A stretch of DNA of 64,000 nt, from NCBI GenBank assembly GCA_029204225.1, contig CM055096.1:5001-69000 (forward strand), given 5' to 3'. Source of the stretch: Diphasiastrum complanatum (Eukaryota; Streptophyta; Lycopodiopsida; Lycopodiales; Lycopodiaceae). Numbering within the stretch: the first letter of the stretch is position 1; each line of letters starts with the position of its first letter. The notes below the pieces were generated by a model, which worked only from the letters and a program-made list of their open reading frames with translations, made no database searches and had not been told where the DNA came from. The position numbers and the translations under genes are program-made. Of the stretch, positions 1 to 10,770 are shown one piece after another.

Positions 1-188
1 CCTAAACCCTAAACCCTAAACCCTAAACCCTAAACCCTCAACCCTCAACCCTAAACCCTCAACCCTCAACCCTAAACCCTCAACCCTAAACCCTCAACCC
101 TAAACCCTCAACCCTAAACCCTAAACCCTCAACCCTAAACCTTCAACCCCAAACCCTAAACCCTAAACCCTAAACCCTAAGCCCTAAA
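1..188. repeat. Plant-type telomeric repeat tract, degenerate
   Basis: About 27 head-to-tail heptamers. Most are CCCTAAA, the Arabidopsis-type telomere unit; eight are CCCTCAA, and CCTTCAA, CCCCAAA and CCCTAAG occur once each. The C-rich strand reads 5' to 3' into the window, as expected at a left chromosome end. The variant-rich composition fits the proximal, older part of a telomere. The tract is short, so an interstitial telomeric block cannot be excluded from this window alone. Confidence 0.95.
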
Positions 189-191
189 ACC

Positions 192-1084
192 GTGAGCACA
201 ATCCATCCGAGAGGAATGGTTGAAGATATACCTGTCAAAATAGCCGGAGTACAGTTTGTCATTACTTTTTTAATAATGGACTTACCTGATGCACCAAATG
301 TATATCGAGTTTTATTGGGACGTCCATGGTCACGAGTTGCGCAAGTAATTCATAACTGGGGCACTGGCAAAATTACTTTTGAGAATCGTGAGCGTGCAGT
401 CAAAGTAGATCCAACCACTTGGACTATCAAGCCAGTAGTCCAAAGAGGGGATGATGCTTCATCAACAATAGATCATACTTGTGATCAACAAGTGAAGACT
501 CTGGGAGTCCCCATTATGACTCTCAAACTGACACTGCCAATTGGAATCAAGCTCTTGCAACAGTGGATTGTACAGTAGGCTATATGTGTCAACAAGATAA
601 GCAATCTGAATTGAGTAAAATTTTCTTACTTGATCGAACTTTGGACACGCCAATCACTTTTCCATTGAATATAATGAACCTAGCTTGGATATCAACTGAC
701 CCAATTCCAGATCCGATTGAAGATGATCTAATACATGTTAGTCATGCTTTGACTTATGATGGTGAGATAGAACTTACGGATGAGCAGATTCTCAATCATA
801 TGGATCCTACAAGATATGAAGTTCAAGATATTCCAGATGAGCCAATAATAAAACCGCCAAAAGCAGTTAAATTGAAAGAGGACAAGATGGCAGGACCTAC
901 GACAAAGAAACAAGCTACACAACACTATAATACAGTCTTGAAATGGGAAAAATCATCTCAAAAAGTTGACTATAAGAATGTACCACCTTTATTGGATAAA
1001 GGAAAGAGAAAGGTCAAAGACGATTACCCTTTATTGAAAGCATATTGGACCGTCTTGCTGGAGCGAAAGCGTACAGTTTTCTAG
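192..1084 (+). pseudogene. Ty3/gypsy pol remnant: C-terminal part of aspartic protease plus protease-RT linker
   Basis: The frame from 192 encodes the second half of a retropepsin-like domain; the stretch DLPDAPNVYRVLLGRPW matches the end of the protease of the second gypsy element here (18211-18738). The catalytic DSG half is absent: the telomere repeats start where it should be. A second frame (563-1084) carries the acidic linker and reaches KDDYPL, the entry to the RT domain, but the RT fingers expected before it are missing or unrecognisable. The frame changes between 192-578, 563-1084 and 1045-1602 show that this is dead. In a live element these parts would belong to one Pol polyprotein. 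Family assignment is firm; exact indel positions are approximate. Confidence 0.8.
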
Positions 1085-1602
1085 ATGAATTTAGTGGTTA
1101 TAACCAAGTTAAGATAGCACTTGCAGATCGACACAAAACAGCTTTTGCAATAGAATGGAGAACTTATGCTTATAAAGTTATGTTGTTTGGACTTTGTAAT
1201 GCACCTAGCTCATTTCAAAGAGTGATGCAGTTTGCCTTTGAAGACTACTTGCAGAAATTTCTTGAAATCTACTTAGATGATCTCGGAGTGCATAGTGCAG
1301 ATACAGACCACTTGGATCGTTTGGAAAAATTATTTGAACGTTGTCGCAAATACCAAATCTCCTTAAATCCAGAAAAATGTCAAATTTGGGTCACTCATGG
1401 AGTTGTCCTTGAACATGTGATATCAAGACATGGCATTGCTATGGATTATTCCAAAATCAAAGTCATTATCGAGTTACCATCGCTAGGAACAATTCGAGAA
1501 GTCTGTGTTTTTATGTGTCATGCAAATTACTATCAGATATTCATACTATTCTTTGGCTCACCTGTCGCGAAACTATCTCGAACAGTTCATGAAATATACT
1601 AG
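1045..1602 (+). pseudogene. Ty3/gypsy reverse transcriptase remnant
   Basis: The frame begins with AYSFLDEFSGYNQVKIAL (the RT motif usually LDxxSGYxQI), continues with FGLCNAPSSFQRVM, and keeps the catalytic YLDD box. It then runs into the RT connection segment (SRHGIAMDYSKIKVI and FMCHANYY; the usual form is FMGHANYYRRF). The same connection segment appears at 18730-18880 in the second gypsy element with high similarity, so the two belong to one lineage. Homology fades at about 1590, where an unrelated ~340-bp segment interrupts the path to RNase H. It is expected to copy RNA into cDNA in an intact element; here it is a relic. Confidence 0.85.
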
Positions 1603-1933
1603 ATTTTTTCTTCAAGCTCAAGAATTGTCATCTGTCGTGAACAATTCGCGAAAGACAAAAATGTCGCGAAGAGACAAGTGTCACAAGCAATTTGCGAAAC
1701 ACGAAGCTGAGACGAAGAGATGAAACTGTTACGAATTATTCGTGAACATATTTTACTCGAGCCTGGAAACAGAGCATCTATTTGAATATCAACCATCGTA
1801 AACGGTTGAATAGCTACTGTTACAGCATTGAAAGGCCAAAAGACTTGTAAATAAAAGGCCAAAGGACCTAACCTGTAGCAATATAAATACATGTGCACTA
1901 CTCATTGCGGATTTAACAAGACCTATATGTAAA
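1603..1933. mobile_element. Insertion splitting gypsy RT from RNase H, identity unknown
   Basis: The gypsy reading path stops near 1590 and resumes at about 1940, so this segment was probably inserted. It contains several TCGCGAA-type motifs (about 1565, 1648, 1663) and a TATA-like ATATAAATA near 1880. LTRs and their truncated pieces can look like this, but I see no clear TG...CA ends or target duplication. Confidence 0.4.
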
Positions 1934-2300
1934 TTGAGTATTGTACCAATTTGGACATTAGAGGCATTGGAAGCATTTGAGAAATTGAAGAAAGCGTTAG
2001 CTTCTGCACCGATACTACAAACTCCAATCTGGACAATTGAGTTTCACGTTCACACTGATGCATCAAAATTTGCCATTGGATCAGTTTGCAAGCAGACAAC
2101 TTACAAATACGAAAAAGAATTATTCGACAACTGAACGCAAAGCGTTGGCCATGATTTTTGCTGTTAAAAAGTTTCGATATCTATTGGCAACGCATTTTGC
2201 ATTTTATACTGATCATCGACCGTTACTTTATTTGGTGAACAAGACATGCAACACAGGGCATATTGCAAGATGGTTACTACTATTGACCAAATTTGATTGA
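1934..2300 (+). pseudogene. Ty3/gypsy RNase H remnant, frameshifted
   Basis: The first frame has WTLEALEAFEKLKKAL, then FHVHTDASKFAIGSV with the first RNase H aspartate in TDAS. A frame change near 2110 leads to STTERKALAMIFAVKKFRYLL and FYTDHRPLLYL, the later RNase H motifs with E and D. The order and spacing match the Ty3/gypsy RT-RNase H module. No integrase motif follows, so the element is 3'-truncated or too diverged beyond here. Confidence 0.8.
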
Positions 2301-4719
2301 TCAAAGTTTCTCAATAGATGATTTTCTCAGTTGTTCTGATTATCTAAAATTGTCTATCACATTCACACATATATCTCCTGAATCCGCATGCTTTATTCAA
2401 TCAAAGTAAAAACTCCTCTATTAGTACATAGACTAGAATCAGACACGATTGAAGACACTGATATTAGTTTGAATTATTCAAACTTTCATCTTGTTCTTTG
2501 AAGGAGAATATGGCCAGATAGAATGAGTGATGGCAATACTCTTTATCTGAACAGTTAAATCTTTTTTGGATACAGTTTAAGAGTTACTGAAATCCTGTTG
2601 GATAGGATTTCCATTCACGTAATTTCATATTACGAGATTTTGATAGTTTTATTAATATTGACGGAGTAATGCCAAACCCAGCAATAAAAAGATAAATAGT
2701 TCAATTTTATTGGAAAAATATTTGATAGGAATTGATCAAAAGTAAAAAACTGATTTCATTTCCAGTTAAATCCTATGGTGAATTATATTCAAAAGATCAG
2801 ACTAGTAGTGTTTTTCATACTGGTAGATGATTTTTGATATATCAGTTATTCATCCCAGGTATAGGATAGAAATGAAATTGTTTCAGACTTTTTTCCTACA
2901 GTAATTAATTTGAAACATTTACTAATGTCGTTACGTCTTCTTAGTTTCTTAGCTAAAATAGATTTTCAGGGAACTGAAAATTCTAAGGAGGGAAAAAGAG
3001 TGGACATCAATGGTAGTAAATGTGATCGGAAAATGTATTTCGCAATAAGGATTTGGGTAATCTTGGTAAATAATGGTGAGTGATTTCACCGAGCTAGATG
3101 TATATTAATTGCCTGGATTAAATTCATTTAGTTGAATTCATAACTGATATCTTTGTAACCATTGGAAGTTAGAAGAGGAATTTGATACATTTACATTGGT
3201 TCTGTTAATTGATAGAAGCTTATCCCTAGAGTTAATGCTCTTGGATCCAAGGGGATTTGAAGCTTATCATTAACCAGAAAGGATCAGAATGTAATATTGA
3301 ACCATATTAATTCTTCTGTTTAGATCACAAGATCAAGTGTGGGTTGTGGTATCTATCTGATAGGCATGCCAATCATCCAAATAAATGGATTCTCCAATGT
3401 TTGGGAATAAGAGATAATATCCTATATGGATTATTGGACAACTAGATGATCAATGGATCTCTAGAATATCAGATAAGGCGGTTAAGGGTTCTTTGGAAGA
3501 AAAAAATGATGGTATGGGACATCAGTAATTTTGGAAAGGAAATTCTAAGACTATAAAGATCTAATGATCAAGGGTGTAATTTAGAACCTAGTCGCGATAT
3601 GGGAAAAAGAAAATCATTGATCAAATGTGGGGATTTTTGAGAAATTTTGAGAAGTTAATCTAGAAAGTGGTATCTCACTATTTACAAAATCAGAGGCCGT
3701 CAAATCTAATTCTCGCTTTCTTAATTAATCCTTTACTTCTTAATAATTTCTCGAATACAAGATGTCATACTGGTTTATATGAATTCTTTCCAGCATGAAG
3801 TTATTCTTCTAAAAGACTGATATGTCATATAAATTACTACTTGTGTGAATAGACTTGGAATTCATATAAATTCTAAGGTTAAAGTGTTTCAATTTCTTAA
3901 ACCTAGAATATCTCTTTGTGCATAAATGAATTTCGATGGAATGGTAGTTTCTATCACTCGAGTTGAAAATATCTGAAAAAAAAATAGTAAAGACACTATT
4001 CTTAGGCCTTATTGACATTAAAAAACTATCTCTAAGTTGAAAATTCACTTTGGCTCCCAAATTGCCAAATTAACTCAACTTAAATAGTTGGTGTTTCTTC
4101 TTCAATATGCTAACATCTACGAGTTCTATAGAACTCATAACTCATAAATGACTTGAACTAAAGAAACGAGTTACTTAAACTTGTAAGCACACGAAAGGTC
4201 ACTCGTAGACTTAGGATCCGGGTCCTTTGGAATTCGTAGAAATTTGTATGGGTAATTTATGGGCTTCGGCCTTGCCTACATTAGGAGCAATTGACCAATT
4301 CTAAATTATCTATATCTTACAAAGACAAAATACAAAGTGGAGTACTTAAAAGATGGTGCAAGGTGCTTCATTAGCTATGTATGACCTTTCATCTCCTCCA
4401 AGTTTTCACATAAAATCCACTCTGCTGCAAAAAGGACACATAAAAGATCAAATTTCAAAACAAAGAGAGTGCGCACCAAATGGCCTTCAAATTATAATAT
4501 TTATACGAATAGGCAAGTCACAAGAATTATGACACACTTGTGTAATTTATATACAGCAACGAACAATTCTGTTACTAGAAGTTCAAAATCATTTCTTGCC
4601 ACATGACTATTCAGCAACGGCACACCAACATGAATATATATATATTGTTATTGCAATCCATGAATATATATATCAGATTGCAATTCAGATAGTAGCTAAG
4701 AATGTGATACATACATCAG
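2301..4719. other. AT-rich region without recognisable gene
   Basis: No reading frame of recognisable family. The first ~100 bases may be decayed gypsy sequence after RNase H. Around 3990-4090 there is weak similarity to the LTR-like repeat at 31.8 kb (phrases such as CTCTAAGTT and CTTTGG). The part 4620-4690 is rich in ATATATAT. Confidence 0.5.
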
Positions 4720-5576
4720 CTATGATACTTTCTCAACTTCTGACAGTTCCACGTTCACTGAGTTTTTATACTTGTAGCGATGTGTAATTATTAGGAAGCC
4801 TACAAAGTTTAGAGCACCAATAAGTATCATCAGCCAAAAAAAGTAGTCCAGATGGCCATTCACATTTAAATTGTCTGATATCCACCCTGAATCATGCCCA
4901 TGTCTTGTGATGGAAGTAACAATCGTAATAAGAAGACTGCTCAGATAGCCTCCCATTGAAAATGCAGCAAACTGAGGGCTCGTTGCAATTCCTCGGATAC
5001 CTTCATGAGCCTCGCTATATAAAAATTCCATTGCCCACTGTCCACAAAAGCCTCTGATGCACCCCCCAGAAAATACTGCGGAGCAAGCCACAGCATGCTC
5101 AGTGGGACAGTAGCAGTCGGGTTGGGATGCAGTGCATGATCTCCGGCTATCCTACGTCGGTTTACTTCCACCAGTGCAGCACTTAGCATGGAAAGCATTA
5201 CGAGGATCAAGCCTACACCAGTCCTTTGAAGCATGGTCAATCCTCGAGGATGTCCTGTGAAACGACGAGTAACTGGAACAATAATGCTTTCGTATGCGAA
5301 AGTACAAATACACACACCCAAGATATTAAATATGCTCATTGATGCAGGTGGAATTTGAAAATTGTTCAAACGATTGTCCATAGTAGCAGCTTGCTCCACA
5401 AAGATACTCCACATCTGTATGTCAAGCATACTATAAATCACTACGCTTAGCCATATAGGAGCAATCTGAATTTAGCCTCTTCGACCTGTGTAACCGTGCA
5501 AAGCTTCCATGAATTTCTTTTGCTTTCGTCGACCTCTTCTGGAGAATTGGTCATTATTGCTGCTTTGTCCAAAAAT
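4720..5576 (-). pseudogene. NPF exon 4 (helices 7-12), two frameshifts
   Basis: The acceptor TGCAG lies at 5577-5581 and the exon opens with FLDKAA, then WKLCTVTQVEEAKF, the conserved start of the NPF second half. A 1-bp deletion near 5459-5463 moves the frame to PIWLSVVIYSM and FVEQAATMDN. The frame continues through APQYFLGGASEAF. A second 1-bp deletion near 5029-5034 (CAATGG where CAAATGG is expected) moves to MEFLYSEA, then GGYLSSLL, HLDYFFWL and the basic tail YKYK. The stop TAG is at 4720-4722. Apart from the two indels the exon is well conserved, so decay looks recent. Confidence 0.85.
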
Positions 5577-8419
5577 CTGCAGAGTAACACACTTTCATCA
5601 CGAATTTAGTAGAAAAATTGAAAATACGAATCCTGATTCGTTATTGAAAGGGTCTAGTTTTTATAGTCTCCTTTTTCCTAGCACGAACAACAAGAAAGCC
5701 TACCCACCTTAGAGATAGCTTCCCAATATATTTGTTTTGGTAGCACCTCAAAATGTTCTGAGAGGCTAGTCACTATTCAAGTATTTTCTAGTCCATGGGG
5801 GCTGGAGAAGTTTAAAAAGTTTCAGATAAAAGCAAGTAGATGAGCAACCTCAGATCTGTGAATTTTTCCCTTACAAGTGAGAAGGTGCTTGTTCCTCAGA
5901 ATTGAGTTCATCTTCAGTGATCTTAAGAGGTGCATTTGTGAGCAAATGTCAACCTCACTCTTAAAAGCTGTTCAAATGGAGCAATGAGGGAGTAGCACAA
6001 AGAGACATGCATCAGAGTGGAGGCTAGCATTATCAGATTATGTGGTTACTAAAGAGAATTATTGTACTCCTAGATGGACCGGGATAGCAGTGTGGACGTA
6101 CTTGAAATAAGAAACTCTTTTCATTTTGTAATTGTATTAGCTACAATGAAATTGGAACGCACTCCTACAGGTCTTCCAATGCATTTCCTGCTTTAAAGCT
6201 AGAGGTACTTTTAAATATGGACAGTATTATATTGTACTCTTGGATCACTATTGAAGAATTACTTCATGATGTGAACTAAATTAGCAGCCCATGTCACATA
6301 TCTATGAGCTACCTATAGTGATCTCGTGGAAATGTAGCTTGCCATCTCGAGGCAAAAGGTCTCATTCCATCCCATTAGCTATAGGTTTGGGAGGTGAGCT
6401 GCATGCCAAGGCCTACAATTTAGATTGAGTTCAAAGTCATGATGAAAACTCAATAAGCCGTCATGTTTAATTTCTAAGAAAATGATTTACATGAGTTGTG
6501 GATTCTAGTATAGCTTCCAGTTGTGTAAGATTTAAAACTATGGAAAGAGACTTAATTTACTATTGAAAATTATATGCTCTTTTGATAATTTAAGTGCTAC
6601 TTGTTCATTTTGTTCTAGAATTGATGTGAGTTTAGTAAAACATTCAATCAGAGCATCATGATTCATGAATTGCAATTAGTCCAAGATGCACACCAAGATC
6701 TTTATGGCGAATTGAGTTAGACATGGTAAAAAACTTTAGGCTATTACACTCAATTGAGTTAGACATGGTAAAAAACTTTAGGCTATTACACTCAAGTTCG
6801 AAAAAAAGGATTTGGGTGAATCATGGTGGTTTCACATAAAAGTGGAGCATATGATTCTTCGTGGAACCAAAGCCCCCCCCCCCCCCCCCCAAACAATCCA
6901 TTCCACAAGGGGTGAGAGTTGCTCCTAGGTGGCATTGAAAGATAAGGGAATATTACTTGAGACAAATTAAGTGGCTCACTTGTAGGCCCTTTCTTTCTTT
7001 TCCAATAAAAAAAAATGCCTCGTCTAATTTGAATTCAAACATTACATGCTTGTGAACTTCAAATAATATGGGCTTAACATGGAAAGACCAATGCTTTCAA
7101 ATTAAGAGCTAAGTGCATATTTTGAAATGGGCATGGGGCTACCCTTTTCCATGTGAAAGCACTAGGAATTTAAATGTGTCTAAAAATTAAAAAATGTAAC
7201 AAAAGAACTTACTTTGGTGTGGAGGATTAAAGGCTAATATTTCATGCAAATTCATAAAACAATCATTTGAAAATTGAAACATACTTTTACATGTCTACAT
7301 CAAGTGCATTTCTTCTAATCTAAGTTTATTATAAAATTGATCTTGGGTTTTTTTCTAATTAAAAAATGTTCAATTCACAAAATATTTTGCTTTGGACTCC
7401 ACATAGAGACCATTCACGACACCTGTGTGTATCGCAATTGTAGTTCGCTGTTTTTTGGCCATTTTGGGCCTTATATTATTTTGCATAATATAGGCCCATC
7501 TTATTTTCCTCCTTTTAATTGAAATGAGAGAGAGAGAGAGATTGCTTGAGAGAGAGAGGCCTAAAATAATCAGCCCAACTGTATTTACCTGAGCTAATGG
7601 TTCATTGATTGGATCATTATCACAAATAAGTAGGTCAGAACAACTCATGGCCTATTGCCAATTAATGCCTCATTTAAGGTAATGGCCCTCCCAATGACTA
7701 ATTATTGGGTTTCTTAATTTAATAATTTCGTTGATGATGAATATACTCGAGGCATGGGCTTTACGGTGCGTCCAATTTTGACTCTGGGGGCTCGCAAAAG
7801 CGCGGAGAGCTTTGCCCTTTAAACACTCTCTGTCTCTGTCGCTCGCTGCTCGCTTTCACGAGAAGAGATTAAGGTGCTCTCAAATAGAATCACACAGAGC
7901 ATAAATGTAAACTAATGAGAGCAAGCAAGGCACAGGATTCGGAACTGGGCTTCACAGATTCTGTAGTACTACTTAGGACGTGAAAGTTTTTCTTTTGTAA
8001 TTGCACAAGAGCAGGTGACAATAAACTGCAGCAGAACAAGAAATTCTTTCATTGCATCTTTAATTTCTTAGAAAATTAAGATTAGAGCTTGTCAACCATA
8101 TTAATGTACGTGTTCACACTAATACTTGAAATAACTGGCTGTGTATGTAATCGTTAGTTACATTCACGACGTTCTACAGAGGGACTCCTCTCCACTTCTC
8201 CGATGTAATAGGTAATACCGTCATTACCAGAAACTTCATGTGCTCTCTCGATTCTCTCATATCTGTATCGCTCGCTGATCTGTATCGCTCTCTATCGCTC
8301 GCTGTTGTTGTATTCCTGATTTATTAATAGAGCTGTTGCTGATGGCATCGGAGTTACAACGAGGAGTTAATTGAGATCACTGTAATAATGCAGCAATTGA
8401 TGAATATATTGTGTCTAAC
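5577..8419 (-). other. NPF intron 3, unusually long (2843 bp)
   Basis: Bounded by GT (8419-8418) and AG (5578-5577) on the minus strand. It contains a 42-bp tandem duplication, an 18-base C homopolymer (6873-6890) and AG microsatellites near 7526-7557. The part 7760-8310 has CTCGCTG and CTGTATCGCTC repeats. No coding motif was seen. The length and repeats suggest insertions, but I could not define element ends. Confidence 0.7.
6711..6794. repeat. 42-bp tandem duplication
   Basis: Two identical 42-bp copies in direct tandem (6711-6752, 6753-6794), starting ATTGAGTTAGACATGG. The lack of mismatches points to a recent slip or duplication within the NPF intron. Confidence 0.95.
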
Positions 8420-8967
8420 CTGAATTGCTCGGTGTGTAACAGCTTTCGAGTTCCTGGTTTGCTATCCCCGGGTGCTTCATACAACTGTTTGTCTGGAGCG
8501 GACACTTTGATGGCCCACTTTCGAGCCGCTGCCACCCAGACTTGAACAATCCGAGTAAGAGGATTGCCCTTAGGCTGTTGAAAGCGATAGAGCGGTGTAC
8601 CAGCTGCATTGAGTAGAAGCGCGATAGCAAGCAAACCTAATGGAATGGCATAGCCCAGCGTAAAGCTTATGTTTTGCTCAATGTAAATGATTATGGTGTT
8701 TCCGAGAATTCCTCCACTGCTAAGTGCTAAGTATGACAAACTAAAATATCGACTTTTTGCATTGATCTCAACTGGGTGTCCTTCGTCATATTGATCCGCT
8801 CCAAAAGCGATCAAGCATGGGACAAATGAACCACATCCCAATGCACTAATATACAAGCCCAGATAAAAGACTGCTTTTCTTATGCCTGTTGTTTCTGCGC
8901 AAATTCCTGTGCATGTGTGAGGCTTCAACGAAGGCAACGCGGTTGCTATCACCAGAATGGCCATACC
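8420..8967 (-). pseudogene. NPF exon 3 (helices 3-6 and start of central loop)
   Basis: The acceptor is TTTGACAG followed by the exon at 8967; the donor is CAG/GT at 8420/8419. The translation starts GMAILVIATALPSLKP, has CGSFVPCLIAFGADQYDEG (the NPF signature FGADQFD), and later GTPLYRFQQPKGNPLTRI and WAIKVSAP. It ends HTEQF plus AG, which joins in phase to exon 4 (FLDKAA), as in intact family members. No stop or indel is visible inside this exon. Confidence 0.9.
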
Positions 8968-9867
8968 CTGTCAAATTAAATCAAGCAAGAAACTATGAGT
9001 TCACATGATACTTTTGTCGTGGTGTCAAATTTATATGATGAGCTCTGAAAATCCAGGAACTTTTGAGGAAGAATGTCCAGGGTAAAATTGGGGACGTTTT
9101 AGTTAGATAACTTCGTTCATTTCAAAAGATTATAACAAAGAGTCAGCACTTCTCCTTGGCATCCCAGAAGGACTTAGTAAGGTATATATAGTATTGTGAG
9201 ATACAGTGGACATGTGTCCAAAAATGGAAATAATCTCACTAACTCCCCTAATTGTCAATCACGATCGATATCTCGATTCTCAATCAAGTACAGAAGAGGT
9301 CCAACATGCTATGAAATTATTCGAGAATCAAGACAAATACGGCCTTCACCTAATCACCTACGTAGAAGCTCTACTTACAATCATGTGGACCAACATAGAG
9401 ATGAGAGAGGTCAGAGATCGTCCCAAATATGAATCCGCAACAATTGCTCCAAATAAAGAGAATAAGCTATAAGATGCCAACCAACTATTGACATCAGACG
9501 CCGCTCTCGAGTTGTTTATATGCAATTTTTTTGTTAGATAAACTACTAAGTGGTAGCGACAGCATCATAAGCCGTTCTTACAAGAAAAAGACACCCTGCA
9601 TTCGATCATAAGATAATTAGAATGGAATGTTCCCATACATATTACATATAAGTAATTCATGATACAACCACAGATACTGTTAGTTGCTCCTTCGTACACT
9701 CACAGAAACGCATCAGTTTCAAAGCGAAGTTTAGTGTTCATTACGAGGGATCATGCATATTAAGATTAAATTCTGGTTAGTTACTATGAATGATCCACAT
9801 ATATATTCTGCTGACAATCTACATTTTAATAGGAATGTCGATCATGGACAGTGCTAAGAGAACAGAC
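8968..9867. other. Position of the missing NPF exon 2; small unassigned plus-strand ORF
   Basis: Between exon 1 and exon 3 no minus-strand frame encodes the expected CERLAYYG or GRYWTI motifs. A plus-strand frame at 9206-9472 (88 codons) is open but matches no family I know and has overlapping frames, so I do not call it a gene. Loss of exon 2 by deletion or replacement is the simplest explanation. Confidence 0.5.
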
Positions 9868-9991
9868 CAAGAGTAAATGGAAGACTTCTGTGGCCACCAG
9901 TTCGGGCAATGATGGCTTGTTTTCCACGTGAATTAACAGAACCATCTCTTGTGTACTCCAAATTCTGCTGATCTCTCCTCTCGCCGGACAT
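9868..9991 (-). pseudogene. NPF exon 1 (N-terminal tail)
   Basis: The ATG is at 9991-9989. The encoded tail contains EYTRDGSVNSRGKQAI and RTGGHRSLPFTLG, which parallels the NPF N-terminus (Y-DG-VD-KG-P followed by TGxWxACxFILG). The donor is CTTG/GTCTG at 9868/9867, splitting the last glycine codon as in many NPF genes. Residues usually W and A/P before FILG are H and R here, a sign of divergence. The frame is open upstream of the ATG for about 19 codons, so the true start could lie a little further out. Confidence 0.65.
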
Positions 9992-10106
9992 TTTCAACAA
10001 GCCCTCCTTCCCGGGCGAGACAATCTGTCTCCCGGTTCGATACCACCTTGTTTCTTACTGGACATGACACGTTCTGGTATAGCTGTTGGAAGTGTGTTTA
10101 CTTCCA

Positions 10107-10520
10107 TGTTAGCTCACAGGCTTCAAAACTTTTAGAATTGGTATTGAGCTGGAAGAAAAGACAATTGCTGATACGAGATAGAACGAGAGCGCGCCCCCGC
10201 AAGCGAGAGCGAGAGCGAGAGCGGAAGAGAGATGTGAGGCAATAATGCCTTCAGCGCTCGTTTTTCTCTCGCCACACACACACACACACACACACACATT
10301 CATATATAATATCTAATTGTTTTTTTTTTTTTTTGCATCAAAGCCTCAACTAGAGTACTACATAACAAAGAAATAAAAACTATTTTTAGGATACCTAATC
10401 ATGCCTATTTACTCGTCATGTTTTGTTCAAGTGAGTTTTTTTCATGTTAGCTCACAAGGTGCTTTCAAAACCTTTGGGATTGTTAGTAAAGTGGAATAAG
10501 AGACAATCATTGCGACACAT

Positions 10521-10603
<83 letters not shown>

Positions 10604-10636
10604 GTGAGGCAATAATGCCTCCAACACTCTCGACAC

Positions 10637-10672
<36 letters not shown>

Positions 10673-10770
10673 TATGTGAGGCAATAATGCCTCCAACACT
10701 CTCGTTTTCTCTTGACATACATTTACACACACACACCCACATTGGCATCAAAGCCTCAACTAGATTACTA
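10107..10770. repeat. Duplicated microsatellite-bearing block
   Basis: Two diverged copies in direct orientation. Copy 1 (about 10107-10363) and copy 2 (about 10445-10770) both start GTTAGCTCACA and end CATCAAAGCCTCAACTAGA. In between lie simple repeats: CA at 10273-10298, T at 10320-10334, GT at 10521-10544, GA at 10545-10597, and GT/GA again near 10638-10671. The phrase GAGGCAATAATGCCT occurs three times (about 10236, 10607, 10679), each followed by a related CACTCTCG-like string. So a smaller unit was duplicated again inside copy 2. Confidence 0.85.

Larger units (their letters stand above)
4720..9991 (-). pseudogene. NPF (NRT1/PTR, POT family) transporter pseudogene
   Basis: Three pieces on the minus strand assemble in order into an NPF protein: exon 1 (9868-9991), exon 3 (8420-8967) and exon 4 (4720-5576). 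NPF proteins are 12-helix proton-coupled carriers of nitrate, peptides, hormones or glucosinolates in plant membranes. The exon 3/4 junction is in phase and has GT and AG ends. The exon that should carry helices 1 to 3 (normally ~218 bp) is not found in the 900 bp between exons 1 and 3, and exon 4 has two 1-bp deletions. Together these indicate a pseudogene. An alternative is assembly error for the indels, but that would not explain the missing exon. Substrate cannot be predicted. Confidence 0.85.

Noticed and set aside
6873-6890. 18-base C homopolymer
   Set aside because: Likely simple slippage; homopolymer length is also error-prone in sequencing.
9206-9472. 88-codon plus-strand ORF inside the NPF locus
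   Set aside because: No recognisable family and a competing frame of similar length; kept only as a note.
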